In this document: positions 1 to 8,674 of the stretch, in pieces | Position numbering within the stretch: the stretch's first letter is position 1 | How the letters are laid out: every line of letters begins with the position of its first letter | Source of the DNA: Pontibacter lucknowensis | GTDB lineage: Bacteria; Bacteroidota; Bacteroidia; Cytophagales; Hymenobacteraceae | Direction of reading: 5' to 3' | Length of the DNA: 64,000 nucleotides | NCBI RefSeq assembly: GCF_900156415.1 | Contig: NZ_FTNM01000001.1 | Coordinates: 868,001-932,000 of the forward strand | Notes under the pieces: model-generated | What the model saw: only the letters and a program-made list of their open reading frames with translations | Told to the model about the DNA's origin: nothing | Database searches by the model: none | Program-made: the position numbers and the translations under genes

Positions 1-1
1 A

Positions 2-301
2 ACTACTAAGACTGATAACCTGAGCTATAAAATCAATGACCTACAATCGGATACTGAACAAACAGACGATGTAGAGGTATATCCCACCCTTGCGAAGAGG
101 GGCTCTACAGTCATTTTGAAAACAAGCGGTGTTACGGTAAATGTAGCTCAAGTATCGGATGTTACAGGGCGACTTTTCCACGAGCAAAGCTTTACTGGCC
201 TCACCTCAATTGAAACAGGTAATCTACCCAATGGGCTTTATTTCATAAGTCTGGCAGGAGAAAACCACCGTAAAAAACATAAATTCATAATCACTGATTA
301 G
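2..301 (+). CDS. Secreted protein, C-terminal end with type IX sorting domain (5' truncated by window)
   Basis: The frame is open from the window edge to the TAG stop at 299-301, so this is the C-terminus of a larger protein. The last ~75 residues follow the Por_Secre_tail (type A) pattern: a VYPT start, a beta-rich stretch with DVTGRLF, then LPNGLYFISL and a basic lysine-rich end (HRKKHKFIITD). In Bacteroidota this domain directs periplasmic proteins to the type IX secretion system, where it is removed. The passenger domain lies outside the window, so the activity of the protein cannot be stated. A 110-bp spacer separates it from the next gene on the same strand. Confidence 0.8.
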   Translation, partial: TTKTDNLSYKINDLQSDTEQTDDVEVYPTLAKRGSTVILKTSGVTVNVAQVSDVTGRLFHEQSFTGLTSIETGNLPNGLYFISLAGENHRKKHKFIITD

Positions 302-411
302 TTTTCAATAATGAAACCTGATTATTGAGGCAGCTTATACTTCTCTAGGAGCTAGACCAACTTTGCTTATCCGGTGGTATTCCCTATCTTCAGCCAAACA
401 AAACAGAAACT

Positions 412-1035
412 ATGAAGAGATTACTACTCGCTATCGGTGTGGCATTCATGTTCGCCTCCTGCGCCCAGCAACCACAGGCCAGCAGCATAACGAACACTAC
501 TGCCGAGACTACCACTACGCAACAGGAAACGGTTACGGCCCCGCAATCACCTGTAACGGCTACGCAGCAGGCTTTCTTTTCTCAGTTAAGCAAGCTGTGC
601 GGTAAGAGCTTCAGAGGCAAGGCTGTGTTCCCGGCCGATGGCAAAGACCCATTTGCAGGCAAAGAACTGACCATGCACGTGCGTGAGTGCTCCGACCAGG
701 TTATCCGTGTCCCGTTCCACGTGGGTGAAGACAAATCCAGAACGTGGGTATTCACTAAAATGGAGGAAGGCTTACAACTCAAGCATGACCACCGACACGA
801 AGACGGCACCCCAGACGAAGTGACCATGTACGGCGGCATTGCCATGGATACTGACGACGCAACCACCATGCGTTTCCCGGCCGACGCTTTCACCGCCCAG
901 CTTATACCTGCGGCCTCCACCAACGAGTGGAATGTGGTCCTGAGTCCCGACGGACGCACGTTCAGCTACATACTCAAGCGCGATAACCAACTCCGCTTTC
1001 AGGCCGACTTCGACCTGACCCAACCGATCAACTAA
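412..1035 (+). CDS. Hypothetical lipoprotein
   Basis: 207 residues. The N-terminus (MKRLLLAIGVAFMFASC) is a lipoprotein signal with lipobox FASC at about residue 17, followed by a Thr/Gln-rich linker (residues 18-50) that probably tethers a globular domain to a membrane. The mature part contains a LCGKSFRGKAVFP segment, conserved histidines in KHDHRHEDG, and alternating polar/hydrophobic strands ending in SYILKRDNQLRFQADFDL, suggesting a small beta-sandwich. I do not recognise a named family with certainty; similar short Bacteroidota proteins carry no assigned function. A hairpin with a T-run follows the stop, so it is probably monocistronic. Confidence 0.75.
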   Translation: MKRLLLAIGVAFMFASCAQQPQASSITNTTAETTTTQQETVTAPQSPVTATQQAFFSQLSKLCGKSFRGKAVFPADGKDPFAGKELTMHVRECSDQVIRVPFHVGEDKSRTWVFTKMEEGLQLKHDHRHEDGTPDEVTMYGGIAMDTDDATTMRFPADAFTAQLIPAASTNEWNVVLSPDGRTFSYILKRDNQLRFQADFDLTQPIN

Positions 1036-1060
1036 CCTATACCTGCCATACCTTAAAGCA

Positions 1061-1099
1061 AGAAGGCCCGAAGCTACTACAGCTCCAGGCCTTCTTTTT
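1061..1099 (+). terminator. Rho-independent terminator after the 412-1035 lipoprotein gene
   Basis: AGAAGGCC (1061-1068) pairs with GGCCTTCT (1088-1095), followed by TTTT. It sits between two convergent genes and may also serve the minus-strand DUF5916 gene, although the T-run on that side is weak. Confidence 0.7.
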
Positions 1100-1113
1100 G
1101 GAGTATCTCATTC

Positions 1114-3663
1114 CTAGGACTTAGAGAACTGCTTCTTCAACACCTGGTAGTCGATAAAGTACAGTACCCTTACCGAAAGACTATTGGTCTGCGGCCCGGT
1201 GATGGTGCGGGTAAAGTTTTCGTGGTAGCGGGGCACGATGTCGCCCTGGCTTTCCAAAATGGCGTTCTTCCACATTATGCTGATCTCGCTGCCCGGCGCA
1301 AACCACCACGAGTAGATCATATCGATGTTGAAGGCGTTATAATTGATGTTGTGGTTTGGAAGTTCGTTTTCAGGGAAATAGCCGCCATTCGGATAGCTGC
1401 TGGTTAACAATTCCCCTTTGTTTCCGAGCTCGAAGAAACGGTTATACTCTGCCTTGGACCAGTAGTGCCGCGCCCGCAGCGACAGCGACATGCGGTTGTT
1501 GAAGATATAAGAGCTGGTGAGGGTGTTGTCTACCGTATTCACGTCACGCAGACCGAAGATAATGTCGTGCTGCTTTCCTGCTTCCGTGCTTCGGGTAAGA
1601 TGGTTGGCATAGCCCATGTCGTCGCGATTGCTGTTGCGGCTATACCTGTAGATGAACATCAGCTTGTCATTCACCCGGAAGCGTGGCGAAACGGAGTAGC
1701 CTAAATTCTGGCGCTTGTGCTCGTCAAACGTACGGTAGCTGAAGTCCACATCCAGGGCCAGTCGCTTGCGGTAGTCCGACGAGATCCAGCCGCCAATACT
1801 GCGGTTCACCGGAAAGGTATAGTAGCGACCTGCTACCCGTGGCTCGAAGAAGTCATAGGTCTTCACTGGTTCCAAATTAAAGTTGGTGCCCACACTCAGA
1901 AAATTGCGGAAAGTGCCGCTCACCCTGCCATAGATCACAAAGTTCTGAAAATCGTCGGGCTTATACCGGCGGCTGTAGGTGGCTCCCAATTGGGTATTCA
2001 TATTGAGAAGCTTCCAGAAAGGCTGGTAGATGTTGTAGCGCAGGTTCAGGTCCTCGTCCACGGTATTGCGGATGAAATTGATGCCCATGTCATTCGGGTC
2101 GTAGGTGTCGGACTTCATGGAGTGGGTGAACCTGTACTGGAAATTGCCGCTTACCTTGCCCCCGCCGATGCTGTACATGTGCCCCAGCTGCGCATCGCCT
2201 GGATAGTATTTTTGGCTCAGGGCGGCACTGCCTTCCACGGCATATCGGTTGCCTTGGTTAGCTATCCTGAAGAGCATACCGGTCAGGTTGGCGTCGTAGG
2301 TGCTGCCTGCACGCAGCACGTTGGTATTCACAAGCGTCACGTAGGAGTTGTTCTTGAGCGACTGGTCAAGTACCAGGATGTTATAGTTAGTGAGCGGCTG
2401 CGTCTCTTTTTTGAAGCGGTTGCCCTCACTGTCTTCGAGTGTAGCGAATTGCCGTCCTACCACCGCGTTGAACAAGCCTATACCCAAGCCCGACTGCGTG
2501 CGGCCCGATATCTTGGTACCGTTCAGCATCTTGGTTTCGCGCGGGTTTTCGATGACAGTGTTGCCTTGTTCGCGTTCGGCACTTGCGTTCAGAAAATTGA
2601 TGGGTGTGCCACCAATGCGTCGGGAATAAAGGAAGCCGCCTTTGTTGAACAGCTCCGTGCCCTCCATAAAGAAAGGCCGGTATTCGTTGAACTGCACCTC
2701 GAAAGGCGACAGGTTGAGCACCTGGTTATCGGATTGCACCTGGCTGAAATCAGGTATGAGCGTCATATCGAGTGTGAAGGCGTCGTTGATGCCGTACTTC
2801 ACGTCCATACCTCCACTAAAGTTAACATTGTCTTCGTATCGCACGCTGCCGTCGCCGTTGCGCACCGGGTACTTCTCTGCATAGGCCGATACGTAGGGCG
2901 TGAGCGAGAGCCGCAGCGGTGCTTCCACATTTTTGATGCCCCTAAGCTTGCCAAACTGGTTCATGAAACCGTTGATGGCTGGGTCCACATGATTCCAGAA
3001 AAACTCCTGCCGCGTGGACCGTCTGTTACGCATGAAGTTAAGTCCCCATAGCTGCTCCGGCTTGCTGCTGAATCGGAGGGCCGAGTAAGGTATGCGCATC
3101 TCTGCTACCCAAGAGTTGCCATCAAGTTTAGTATTGCTCTCCCACACGGCATTCCAGGTAAAGTCTTCACCGTCGGAAGAGTAGCGTGCATCGAGCTGCA
3201 CACCTGCGGGCGTCAAATAAAAGCCAAATCCATTGATCTGGTCATTGTACGTGTCGAAGAACACTGCAAAAAAATCGGTATTGCCCAGATCATCCCGCTT
3301 GCCCAGTTGTTTAAATATACTGTCCTGGGACACATCGTGCATAATGGCGCCCACGTAGATAGACTCATCGTCGTAGAGAATGCGCACCTTCGTGGGATGC
3401 ACCTCTTTCGCGCCGGGGTTGGGACTGCTCTGTATAAAGTTTGAGGCGGTCTCGGCCTGTTGCCAGACTTCCTCGTCCAGCGAACCGTCAATTTTGATGG
3501 GTTCGGTTATGCGAAGCGCCTGCAGCTGCTTCACATTGGCAAAGACAGGAGCTTTTTTCTCCTGCGCTACTACCTGTTGCCATGCCAGCACAGTCAATAC
3601 AAGCACAACCATCCGCACAAAACCAGGTGTAGGTATACAGCCAATCATAAAGTAAGAGGGCAA
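1114..3663 (-). CDS. DUF5916 / CBM9-like domain protein, predicted outer-membrane associated
   Basis: 849 residues. A hydrophobic signal segment ends near VVAQ (residues ~18-34). Residues ~50-240 look like the CBM9-like beta-sandwich (LRITEPIKIDGSLDEEVWQ; later SIYVGAIMHD and WVAEMRIPYSALRF) found at the N-terminus of DUF5916 proteins; the remaining ~600 residues are rich in alternating aromatic beta-strands typical of an outer-membrane barrel and end in VLYFIDYQVLKKQFSKS. Members are common in Bacteroidota; function is unproven, often annotated as carbohydrate-binding or as membrane-bound hydrolase partners. Starts at Met6 or Met18 would give a tidier signal peptide; the longest start is kept because the predicted promoter lies about 20 bp upstream of it. 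Long open frames on the opposite strand inside it are composition shadows. Confidence 0.85.
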   Translation of the reverse strand: MPSYFMIGCIPTPGFVRMVVLVLTVLAWQQVVAQEKKAPVFANVKQLQALRITEPIKIDGSLDEEVWQQAETASNFIQSSPNPGAKEVHPTKVRILYDDESIYVGAIMHDVSQDSIFKQLGKRDDLGNTDFFAVFFDTYNDQINGFGFYLTPAGVQLDARYSSDGEDFTWNAVWESNTKLDGNSWVAEMRIPYSALRFSSKPEQLWGLNFMRNRRSTRQEFFWNHVDPAINGFMNQFGKLRGIKNVEAPLRLSLTPYVSAYAEKYPVRNGDGSVRYEDNVNFSGGMDVKYGINDAFTLDMTLIPDFSQVQSDNQVLNLSPFEVQFNEYRPFFMEGTELFNKGGFLYSRRIGGTPINFLNASAEREQGNTVIENPRETKMLNGTKISGRTQSGLGIGLFNAVVGRQFATLEDSEGNRFKKETQPLTNYNILVLDQSLKNNSYVTLVNTNVLRAGSTYDANLTGMLFRIANQGNRYAVEGSAALSQKYYPGDAQLGHMYSIGGGKVSGNFQYRFTHSMKSDTYDPNDMGINFIRNTVDEDLNLRYNIYQPFWKLLNMNTQLGATYSRRYKPDDFQNFVIYGRVSGTFRNFLSVGTNFNLEPVKTYDFFEPRVAGRYYTFPVNRSIGGWISSDYRKRLALDVDFSYRTFDEHKRQNLGYSVSPRFRVNDKLMFIYRYSRNSNRDDMGYANHLTRSTEAGKQHDIIFGLRDVNTVDNTLTSSYIFNNRMSLSLRARHYWSKAEYNRFFELGNKGELLTSSYPNGGYFPENELPNHNINYNAFNIDMIYSWWFAPGSEISIMWKNAILESQGDIVPRYHENFTRTITGPQTNSLSVRVLYFIDYQVLKKQFSKS

Positions 3664-3681
3664 TCAAAGTGAGTGTTTATA

Positions 3682-3715
3682 CAAAGGTATAGAATAGATG
3701 CCCCCGAGGCCACAA
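3682..3715 (-). promoter_or_regulatory. Candidate Bacteroidota promoter for the DUF5916 gene
   Basis: On the minus strand TACCTTTG (3689-3682) matches the -7 consensus TAnnTTTG. A TTG (3715-3713) lies 23 bp further upstream, slightly beyond the usual 19-21 spacing. The element overlaps a CTATACCT copy of the interspersed motif. Confidence 0.45.
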
Positions 3716-3802
3716 TACTTGCTTTTTCCTGACAACAAAACGCTTAACCATACTACATAACTGGTAAACAGGCCTATTTAAACGACAAAAGATGGAAATA
3801 CA

Positions 3803-3838
3803 AAGCGCCATACCCGTTTGACAGGTATGGCGCCTTTA
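3803..3838 (-). terminator. Hairpin downstream of groES-like gene
   Basis: GCGCCATACC (3805-3814) pairs with GGTATGGCGC (3824-3833), a 10-bp perfect stem. It begins ~20 bp past the stop of the minus-strand GroES-like gene; the T-run on the minus side is short. Confidence 0.55.
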
Positions 3839-3856
3839 TAAAAGCTCCAATTGAGT

Positions 3857-4252
3857 TTACAAATCCTCTTCACGTACCAGCATCAGCACTGCTGACTGCG
3901 GCACGATAAAGTATTTCTCGCTGAGGTAGTTGATCTCGATGGCGTCGCGCTGCAGGTAGATGGCCAGGTCGCCCTCTTTTATCTGAAGCGGCAGATAGCG
4001 CACTTGTTCCTGCTCCTCGTCGCCAAACACCTCTTCATCAAAGCCATAGTCAGCAGGCATTGGGTAACCCGGACCAACTTTCATCACATAGCCTTCCTGC
4101 ACCTTCTCTTTTTCCTGTACACCAGGCGGGAGGTATAGCCCGCTCTTGGTCTGCTCCCGCGAAGTCTTCGGCTTGATCAGCACCCGGTCGCCTACAATGA
4201 TGATCTTCTCCAGTTTGTTGCTTTCTGAAATTCTCATGGTTAAGGTCTGCAT
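3857..4252 (-). CDS. GroES-like co-chaperonin paralogue
   Basis: 131 residues, longer than the ~95 of canonical GroES. The N-terminal half has the chaperonin-10 signature (IVGDRVLIKPKTSREQTKSG, then LYLPPGVQEKEKVQEGYVMKVGPG), and the C-terminal half has the closing strands (IKEGDLAIYLQRDAIEI, YFIVPQSAVLMLV). Between them lies an acidic insertion (~DYGFDEEVFGDEEQEQ) at about residues 75-92. In GroES the mobile loop contacts GroEL; here the corresponding loop reads TKSGLYLPPG. No groEL is adjacent, so this is probably a second, specialised copy; long GroES-like proteins of this type recur in Bacteroidota. It starts 2 bp after the preceding lipoprotein gene, so the two are almost certainly co-transcribed. 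Confidence 0.85.
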   Translation of the reverse strand: MQTLTMRISESNKLEKIIIVGDRVLIKPKTSREQTKSGLYLPPGVQEKEKVQEGYVMKVGPGYPMPADYGFDEEVFGDEEQEQVRYLPLQIKEGDLAIYLQRDAIEINYLSEKYFIVPQSAVLMLVREEDL

Positions 4253-4254
4253 AA

Positions 4255-4782
4255 TTAAATTGGGTCTGCGGTTACTTTAAAGCGCATGGCCGACTTAATG
4301 GTAATATCACGTGTAATCAGTTTGGCCACGGCAACTCTTGTCCTGATTGTATAAGTCTCGCCCTTTATATACTCGTCAAGCTTAGCGTTAGTCGACTTCA
4401 GCTCTATAGTTTTAACACCCTTCGGCACCTCGTCTAGATACGCTATTTTCGTTTCGGCTCCTTGGTCGTTGCTCAGGTAGATCTCGATGCTGCGCAGGAA
4501 ATCAAAGTTCTCGTCCGCTGGGTCGACTATGGTTAGGGTGAGTTTGTTCAGGCTCACATCCTTTACAAGTTCGGCACGGGTCTTATTATTCTTGAAAGTC
4601 TCCGACGAGTTAGTCTTGACAGGTACAGGAGAAAGCGGAGTAACTGCGCCTATCGGAAAATTAGACTCAATCTTGATGGTTTCTTCCTGATTGATGTAGA
4701 ACGTGAGCAAATCGTCTACTTTATCGCAGGATGTTGCTATAATGGTGAGCAGCACAAAAGCCGCCAGCAGCATTTTTTTCAT
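4255..4782 (-). CDS. Hypothetical lipoprotein upstream of GroES paralogue
   Basis: 175 residues. The N-terminus MKKMLLAAFVLLTIIATSC is a lipoprotein signal with lipobox ATSC. The mature protein is beta-rich and charged (INQEETIKIESNFPIG; KLTLTIVDPADENFDFLRSIEIYLS; ETYTIRTRVAVAKLI), consistent with an immunoglobulin-like fold. No named domain was recognised. It is the first gene of a tight two-gene unit with the GroES paralogue (2-bp gap). Whether the two proteins act together is not shown by the sequence: one should be exported and the other cytosolic. Confidence 0.7.
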   Translation of the reverse strand: MKKMLLAAFVLLTIIATSCDKVDDLLTFYINQEETIKIESNFPIGAVTPLSPVPVKTNSSETFKNNKTRAELVKDVSLNKLTLTIVDPADENFDFLRSIEIYLSNDQGAETKIAYLDEVPKGVKTIELKSTNAKLDEYIKGETYTIRTRVAVAKLITRDITIKSAMRFKVTADPI

Positions 4783-4837
4783 AAAAGGGTGAAATTTAAA
4801 GTACTCTCTGTTATTCGTTTACAAGCTTGCAGGGCCT

Positions 4838-4868
4838 AAAAAAGGAGAGCAGCCTTGCGGGCTGCCCT
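4838..4868 (-). terminator. Terminator after hmgA
   Basis: On the minus strand a GGCAGCC/GGCTGC stem (4849-4854 with 4859-4864, short CGCAA-type loop) is followed by TCCTTTTTT. It separates hmgA from the lipoprotein-groES pair. Confidence 0.7.
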
Positions 4869-4922
4869 TACTATATGCCTGCACAGAGTGCAAAAATAAC
4901 AAAAATGATCGAGAGTATACCC

Positions 4923-6122
4923 TTAATCAAACATGTCCGCAGCACGCGAGCCACCCGGGCCATTTTCGAGCCAGCTCATTGGGTAGTTCTTGTCCATCAG
5001 GCCAGCGGCCTCTTCGGTCAGGTATAGCGGCTTGAAGGTGTCGATCATCACAGCGTACTCGTGGGTTTCTTTCTTGCCGATGCTTGCCTCCACCGTGCCC
5101 GGGTGCGGGCCATGCGGTATGCCACCCGGGTGTACCGTAAATGAAGCTCTGTCCACCCCTTTGCGCGACATAAAATCGCCCGCTACGTAGTAGAGCACCT
5201 CGTCGGAGTCTACGTTGGAGTGGTTGTAAGGCGCAGGTATAGCCTGTGGGTGATAGTCGAACAAACGCGGCACAAAAGAGCAGATCACGAAGTTGTGCGC
5301 CTCGAAGGTCTGGTGCACGGGAGGTGGCTGGTGAATGCGGCCGGTGATGGGCTCGAAGTCGTAGATGGACAGCGCATATGGGTAGAAGTAGCCGTCCCAG
5401 CCCACCACGTCAAACGGACTGAAGTCGTAGTAGTACTGGTGCAGCATGCCGTCTTTCTTGATCTGCACCAGGTGCTCGCCGCCCTCAGTGTACTCGATCA
5501 GCTCATGTGGGGCACGTATGTCGCGCTCACAAAACGGGGAGTGCTCCAGCAACTGCCCGAAATGGTTGCGGTAGCGGCGCGGCGTCTCGATCGGGCTGAA
5601 TGACTCGGTGATCAGCAAGCGCACCGGACCGTCGTTGAAATGGAACTGGTGGATGATAGTGCGCGGAATAACGATATAGTCGCCCTCGCGGAACTCCAGC
5701 TTGCCCATCTGCGACAGCAGCACACCGCTGCCCTCGTGCACGAACACCACCTCGTCGGCCTGGCCGTTTTTGTAGTAGTAGTCCATTTTGCGCTCCGATG
5801 GATTGCAGATGCTGATGGCCACATCGCTGTTGAGCATCATGGTTTTACGGGCGCTCAGGTAGTCAGAACCTGTAACGGTCTGATCGAGCGTCTTTAGGTG
5901 GTGCGGAGCCAGCTTTATACCTTCGGCGATTTTGGGTGCGTACGGTATAGGGTCGTCAATCCGGGTGATGCGCGTCGGCGGATTCTTGTGGTACAGCAAA
6001 GACGACAGGCCGCTGAAGCCCAGCGTACCCACCAGCTGCTCGGCGTACAGACTTCCGTCCTCCTGCCTGAACTGCACATGGCGCTTCTGCGGGATGGTGC
6101 CTAGTTTGTAATAATAAGCCAT
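4923..6122 (-). CDS. hmgA: Homogentisate 1,2-dioxygenase
   Basis: 399 residues. The enzyme opens the ring of homogentisate to maleylacetoacetate in tyrosine/phenylalanine catabolism using non-haem Fe(II). The N-terminus (YYYKLGTIPQKRHVQFR) and the substrate region (GLSSLLYHKNPPTRI) follow the bacterial family. The C-terminal cupin holds the expected iron ligands: a His and a Glu in PYNHSNVDSDEVLYYVAGDF and a His in HPGGIPHGPHPG. The length is slightly shorter than the human enzyme, as in other bacteria. The gene lies 76 bp downstream of the S41 protease gene on the same strand and has its own terminator. Other genes of the pathway are not in the window. Confidence 0.93.
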   Translation of the reverse strand: MAYYYKLGTIPQKRHVQFRQEDGSLYAEQLVGTLGFSGLSSLLYHKNPPTRITRIDDPIPYAPKIAEGIKLAPHHLKTLDQTVTGSDYLSARKTMMLNSDVAISICNPSERKMDYYYKNGQADEVVFVHEGSGVLLSQMGKLEFREGDYIVIPRTIIHQFHFNDGPVRLLITESFSPIETPRRYRNHFGQLLEHSPFCERDIRAPHELIEYTEGGEHLVQIKKDGMLHQYYYDFSPFDVVGWDGYFYPYALSIYDFEPITGRIHQPPPVHQTFEAHNFVICSFVPRLFDYHPQAIPAPYNHSNVDSDEVLYYVAGDFMSRKGVDRASFTVHPGGIPHGPHPGTVEASIGKKETHEYAVMIDTFKPLYLTEEAAGLMDKNYPMSWLENGPGGSRAADMFD

Positions 6123-6198
6123 TCCTCTCTGTTTGGTTATGGTTTATAAAAGCAGCCCTACCGGGTGCCTTTCTGATACAGGTATAAATTCTGATTTG

Positions 6199-7884
6199 TT
6201 ATACGCCTCCTTTGGCCAATCGCTGGGCCTTGCCAAACTGGCGAAGGGCTTCCTGAAACTCCTCGTCCTTCTCGTGCAGGATCGGGAAGAAACCCGGGTT
6301 ACCGTATACGCTGCGACCAATAAATGCCTTCACGTTATTACGGAGCAGCGCCTGTGAGCGCTTGTACTGGGCCTCGTCGTACTTCACTTCCGACTGTGCT
6401 GCCATACGCATCAACTCCTGCAGCATTTTATCAGACACGTTGAAGGACTTAACGAACTTGTCCATTGATATCTTCTCCAGGTCTTTGCGGTTATCGTTGT
6501 AGTAGGCCAATGCATATTCCCTAATCACATTTTTGCTATAAAGCTGGCTCAACAGCTCCGACAACTCCGTAGTATCGCGGGCTACAAATATGTCAGGCAT
6601 GATACCGCCGCCACCATACACCACACGGCCTTTACCTGTCTTATACTTGAGCGAATCCACAAACAGACTGCTGTCCGGATGGAAGTACTCCCCATTCTCA
6701 AATCGGTTCAGCATGTCTTTCTGATAATCCTCGGTGCCCGCCACATAAGGCTTCTGGATAGAGCGGCCACTCGGCGTGTAGTAGCGCGATATGGTCAGGC
6801 GCAGCTCCGATCCGTCGTTAAGTGGGATTGGCATCTGCACCAGTCCTTTGCCAAATGAGCGACGCCCCACAATCAGCGCGCGGTCGTTGTCCTGCAGCGC
6901 GCCTGCCACAATCTCGGAGGCCGAAGCACTGCCCTCGTCCAGCAGCACGATCACAGGACCATTTTCGAAGTCACCCTTGGTTCGGGCAAAAGACTTGGAG
7001 TCGTAGCGGGAGCCTTTGCCATCGGTATACACGATCATCCTGTCACCTGCTATAAACTCGTCGGCCATGCGGGTTGCGTGGTCCATGTAGCCGCCGGGGT
7101 TGCCGCGCAGGTCGAGTATCAGCTGTTGCATTCCTTTCTTCTTGAGTCCGGTCAAAGCTGTTTTAAACTCGTCAAAGGTATTGTTGGCGAAGCGGCTCAC
7201 TTTGATGTAGCCCGTGTTGCTGTTCACCATGTAGTTCACGTCCACTGACACGGTTGGAATCTTGTTGCGGGTGATCGTGAAGTCGAATGGCTTCCTGTTG
7301 CCTTTGCGCAGCACCTGTATCTTTACGTCTGTGCCTTTGGGGCCCCGCAGGCGCTTGAAGACGCCCTCGTTCGTTATACCTGTACCTGCTACATTCTCGC
7401 CATTCACACTCACAATCTTGTCACCGGCCTGTATACCTGCCGCTTCAGACGGTCCGCCACTCAAGGGGGTAATCACATAAATCGTGTCTTTAAAGATATT
7501 GAACTCCACGCCGATGCCTTCAAAATCACCTTCCAGGTAAGAGCGGGCCATGGCCAGATCAGCGGCGGGGATATAGGAGGTATGGGGGTCGAGCTTCTCG
7601 AGCATCTTGGTGATGGCGTGATCGGTTAGCTTCTCGGTGTCCACGGTGTCCACGTAATCACGATCGATGTAGCTCAGTATGTCGCGGAATTTCAGGTAAG
7701 CCTTGGCTGTACTTTGCGGATTGTTATCGGAAGGGGAAAAGGTATTTGCACCGATCAGCACTCCCACAATCAGGGCCAGGGCGATGTACAGGGGCAAGCG
7801 TACCTGAAAAGGCGTGTTACGGGCTTTACCCTGACCTGTCTTTTCCGGCTCCTCCTGTGGGTTATATTTGGTTTCTTCGCTCAT
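6199..7884 (-). CDS. S41 family C-terminal processing peptidase (CtpA/Prc-like)
   Basis: 561 residues. A cytosolic N-terminal tail rich in Glu/Lys is followed by one membrane segment (residues ~29-48, LPLYIALALIVGVLIGANTF), placing the enzyme in the periplasm. A PDZ domain (~105-190; GIQAGDKIVSVNG) precedes the S41 protease domain. The nucleophile serine lies in DEGSASASEIVAGAL and the general-base lysine in RRSFGKGLVQ, the Ser-Lys dyad typical of C-terminal processing proteases. A helical C-terminal extension (~residues 440-561) is typical of the Bacteroidota form. Such proteases trim or remove periplasmic proteins from their C-termini. It diverges from ruvX-def across a ~370-bp intergenic region. 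Confidence 0.92.
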   Translation of the reverse strand: MSEETKYNPQEEPEKTGQGKARNTPFQVRLPLYIALALIVGVLIGANTFSPSDNNPQSTAKAYLKFRDILSYIDRDYVDTVDTEKLTDHAITKMLEKLDPHTSYIPAADLAMARSYLEGDFEGIGVEFNIFKDTIYVITPLSGGPSEAAGIQAGDKIVSVNGENVAGTGITNEGVFKRLRGPKGTDVKIQVLRKGNRKPFDFTITRNKIPTVSVDVNYMVNSNTGYIKVSRFANNTFDEFKTALTGLKKKGMQQLILDLRGNPGGYMDHATRMADEFIAGDRMIVYTDGKGSRYDSKSFARTKGDFENGPVIVLLDEGSASASEIVAGALQDNDRALIVGRRSFGKGLVQMPIPLNDGSELRLTISRYYTPSGRSIQKPYVAGTEDYQKDMLNRFENGEYFHPDSSLFVDSLKYKTGKGRVVYGGGGIMPDIFVARDTTELSELLSQLYSKNVIREYALAYYNDNRKDLEKISMDKFVKSFNVSDKMLQELMRMAAQSEVKYDEAQYKRSQALLRNNVKAFIGRSVYGNPGFFPILHEKDEEFQEALRQFGKAQRLAKGGV

Positions 7885-8153
7885 TTCGATCTCTAAAAAC
7901 GGTTAAATATAAAGCTAAGCGGGCGCTTTTTTGCAGCTTTACAGAGATAAATATTCAGGCTCTGCTATACAAGGCTCCTTTTTAAGTATACCTGCATACA
8001 GTACAGCTTGTTATTCTTTTAACAAAGCTTTGGTCGGGTTTTATTCCATTTTAGTATAAAAAGATCCGGGCAGGCTACCTTTTTCTGCTCACATGCCACG
8101 TACAGGACAGCAAGACGAGGTGAAGCGCAGCCCCTCCAACCGGATCGACCCCG

Positions 8154-8191
8154 CCAATCCTTTTTAATCCTGTAAATCCTGATTAAATCCC
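8154..8191. repeat. AATCC-iterated interspersed repeat
   Basis: Four copies of AATCC at 8156, 8166, 8175 and 8186 (steps of 10, 9 and 11 bp) within the phrase AATCCTGTAAATCCTGATTA. This pattern recurs in intergenic DNA of many Bacteroidota. It occupies the middle of the 7885-8257 intergenic region; apart from the ruvX promoter I see nothing else there. Confidence 0.6.
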
Positions 8192-8192
8192 T

Positions 8193-8200
8193 TAACTTTG
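8193..8200 (+). promoter_or_regulatory. Candidate -7 box upstream of ruvX
   Basis: TAACTTTG matches TAnnTTTG exactly and gives a leader of about 50 nt to the ruvX ATG. No good TTTG -33 box is visible at the usual distance. Confidence 0.4.
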
Positions 8201-8257
8201 TATTTTTAAAGCGCAAATGCTCGATTAAGGCAGGCAAAAGACGTTACACAGGGCACT

Positions 8258-8674
8258 ATGGCGAGAATTTTAGGTATAGATTACGGCAACAAGCGGGTGG
8301 GGCTGGCCGCAACAGACACACTCCAGATCATTGCTTCGCCACTCGAAACTATACATGCCAAAGATGTGCTGACTTACCTGAAAGCCTATACCCTGCGTGA
8401 GCCCGTGGAGGCCTTTGTCGTGGGCATGCCACGACGCCTGACCGGTGAAGCCACCGATGCAACGCCACATGTCATTGGCTTTGTACGTAAGCTCCAGAAG
8501 GAGTTTCCGGGTATACCGGTGCATACCGTTGACGAGCGCTTTACCTCGAGCATGGCTCAGAAAGCGATGCTGGCCGGCGGACTCAAGAAAAAGGACCGCC
8601 AGGACAAAGGAACCGTGGACCGGGTGAGCGCAGCCATTATTTTACAGTCGTATTTAGAAAGCAGAACAATATGA
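8258..8674 (+). CDS. ruvX: Holliday junction resolvase / pre-16S rRNA nuclease RuvX (YqgF)
   Basis: 138 residues, normal for the family. RNase H-like fold: the first acidic strand is ILGIDYGNKRVGLA, the second conserved block is FVVGMPRRLTGE, the third is VHTVDERFTSSMA, and the C-terminal D is in KKDRQDKGTVDRVSAA. YqgF proteins process the 5' end of 16S rRNA and are annotated as putative resolvases; the acidic residues bind the catalytic metal. The stop overlaps the start of def (ATGA), implying translational coupling. Confidence 0.92.
   Translation: MARILGIDYGNKRVGLAATDTLQIIASPLETIHAKDVLTYLKAYTLREPVEAFVVGMPRRLTGEATDATPHVIGFVRKLQKEFPGIPVHTVDERFTSSMAQKAMLAGGLKKKDRQDKGTVDRVSAAIILQSYLESRTI

Noticed and set aside
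1717..3051. 444-codon open frame opposite the DUF5916 gene
   Set aside because: Low-complexity V/H/A-rich translation without motifs, fully opposite a well-supported gene; composition shadow.
8019..8237. 72-codon frame in the S41 protease/ruvX intergenic region
   Set aside because: Translates the AATCC repeat and promoter region; no coding signs.
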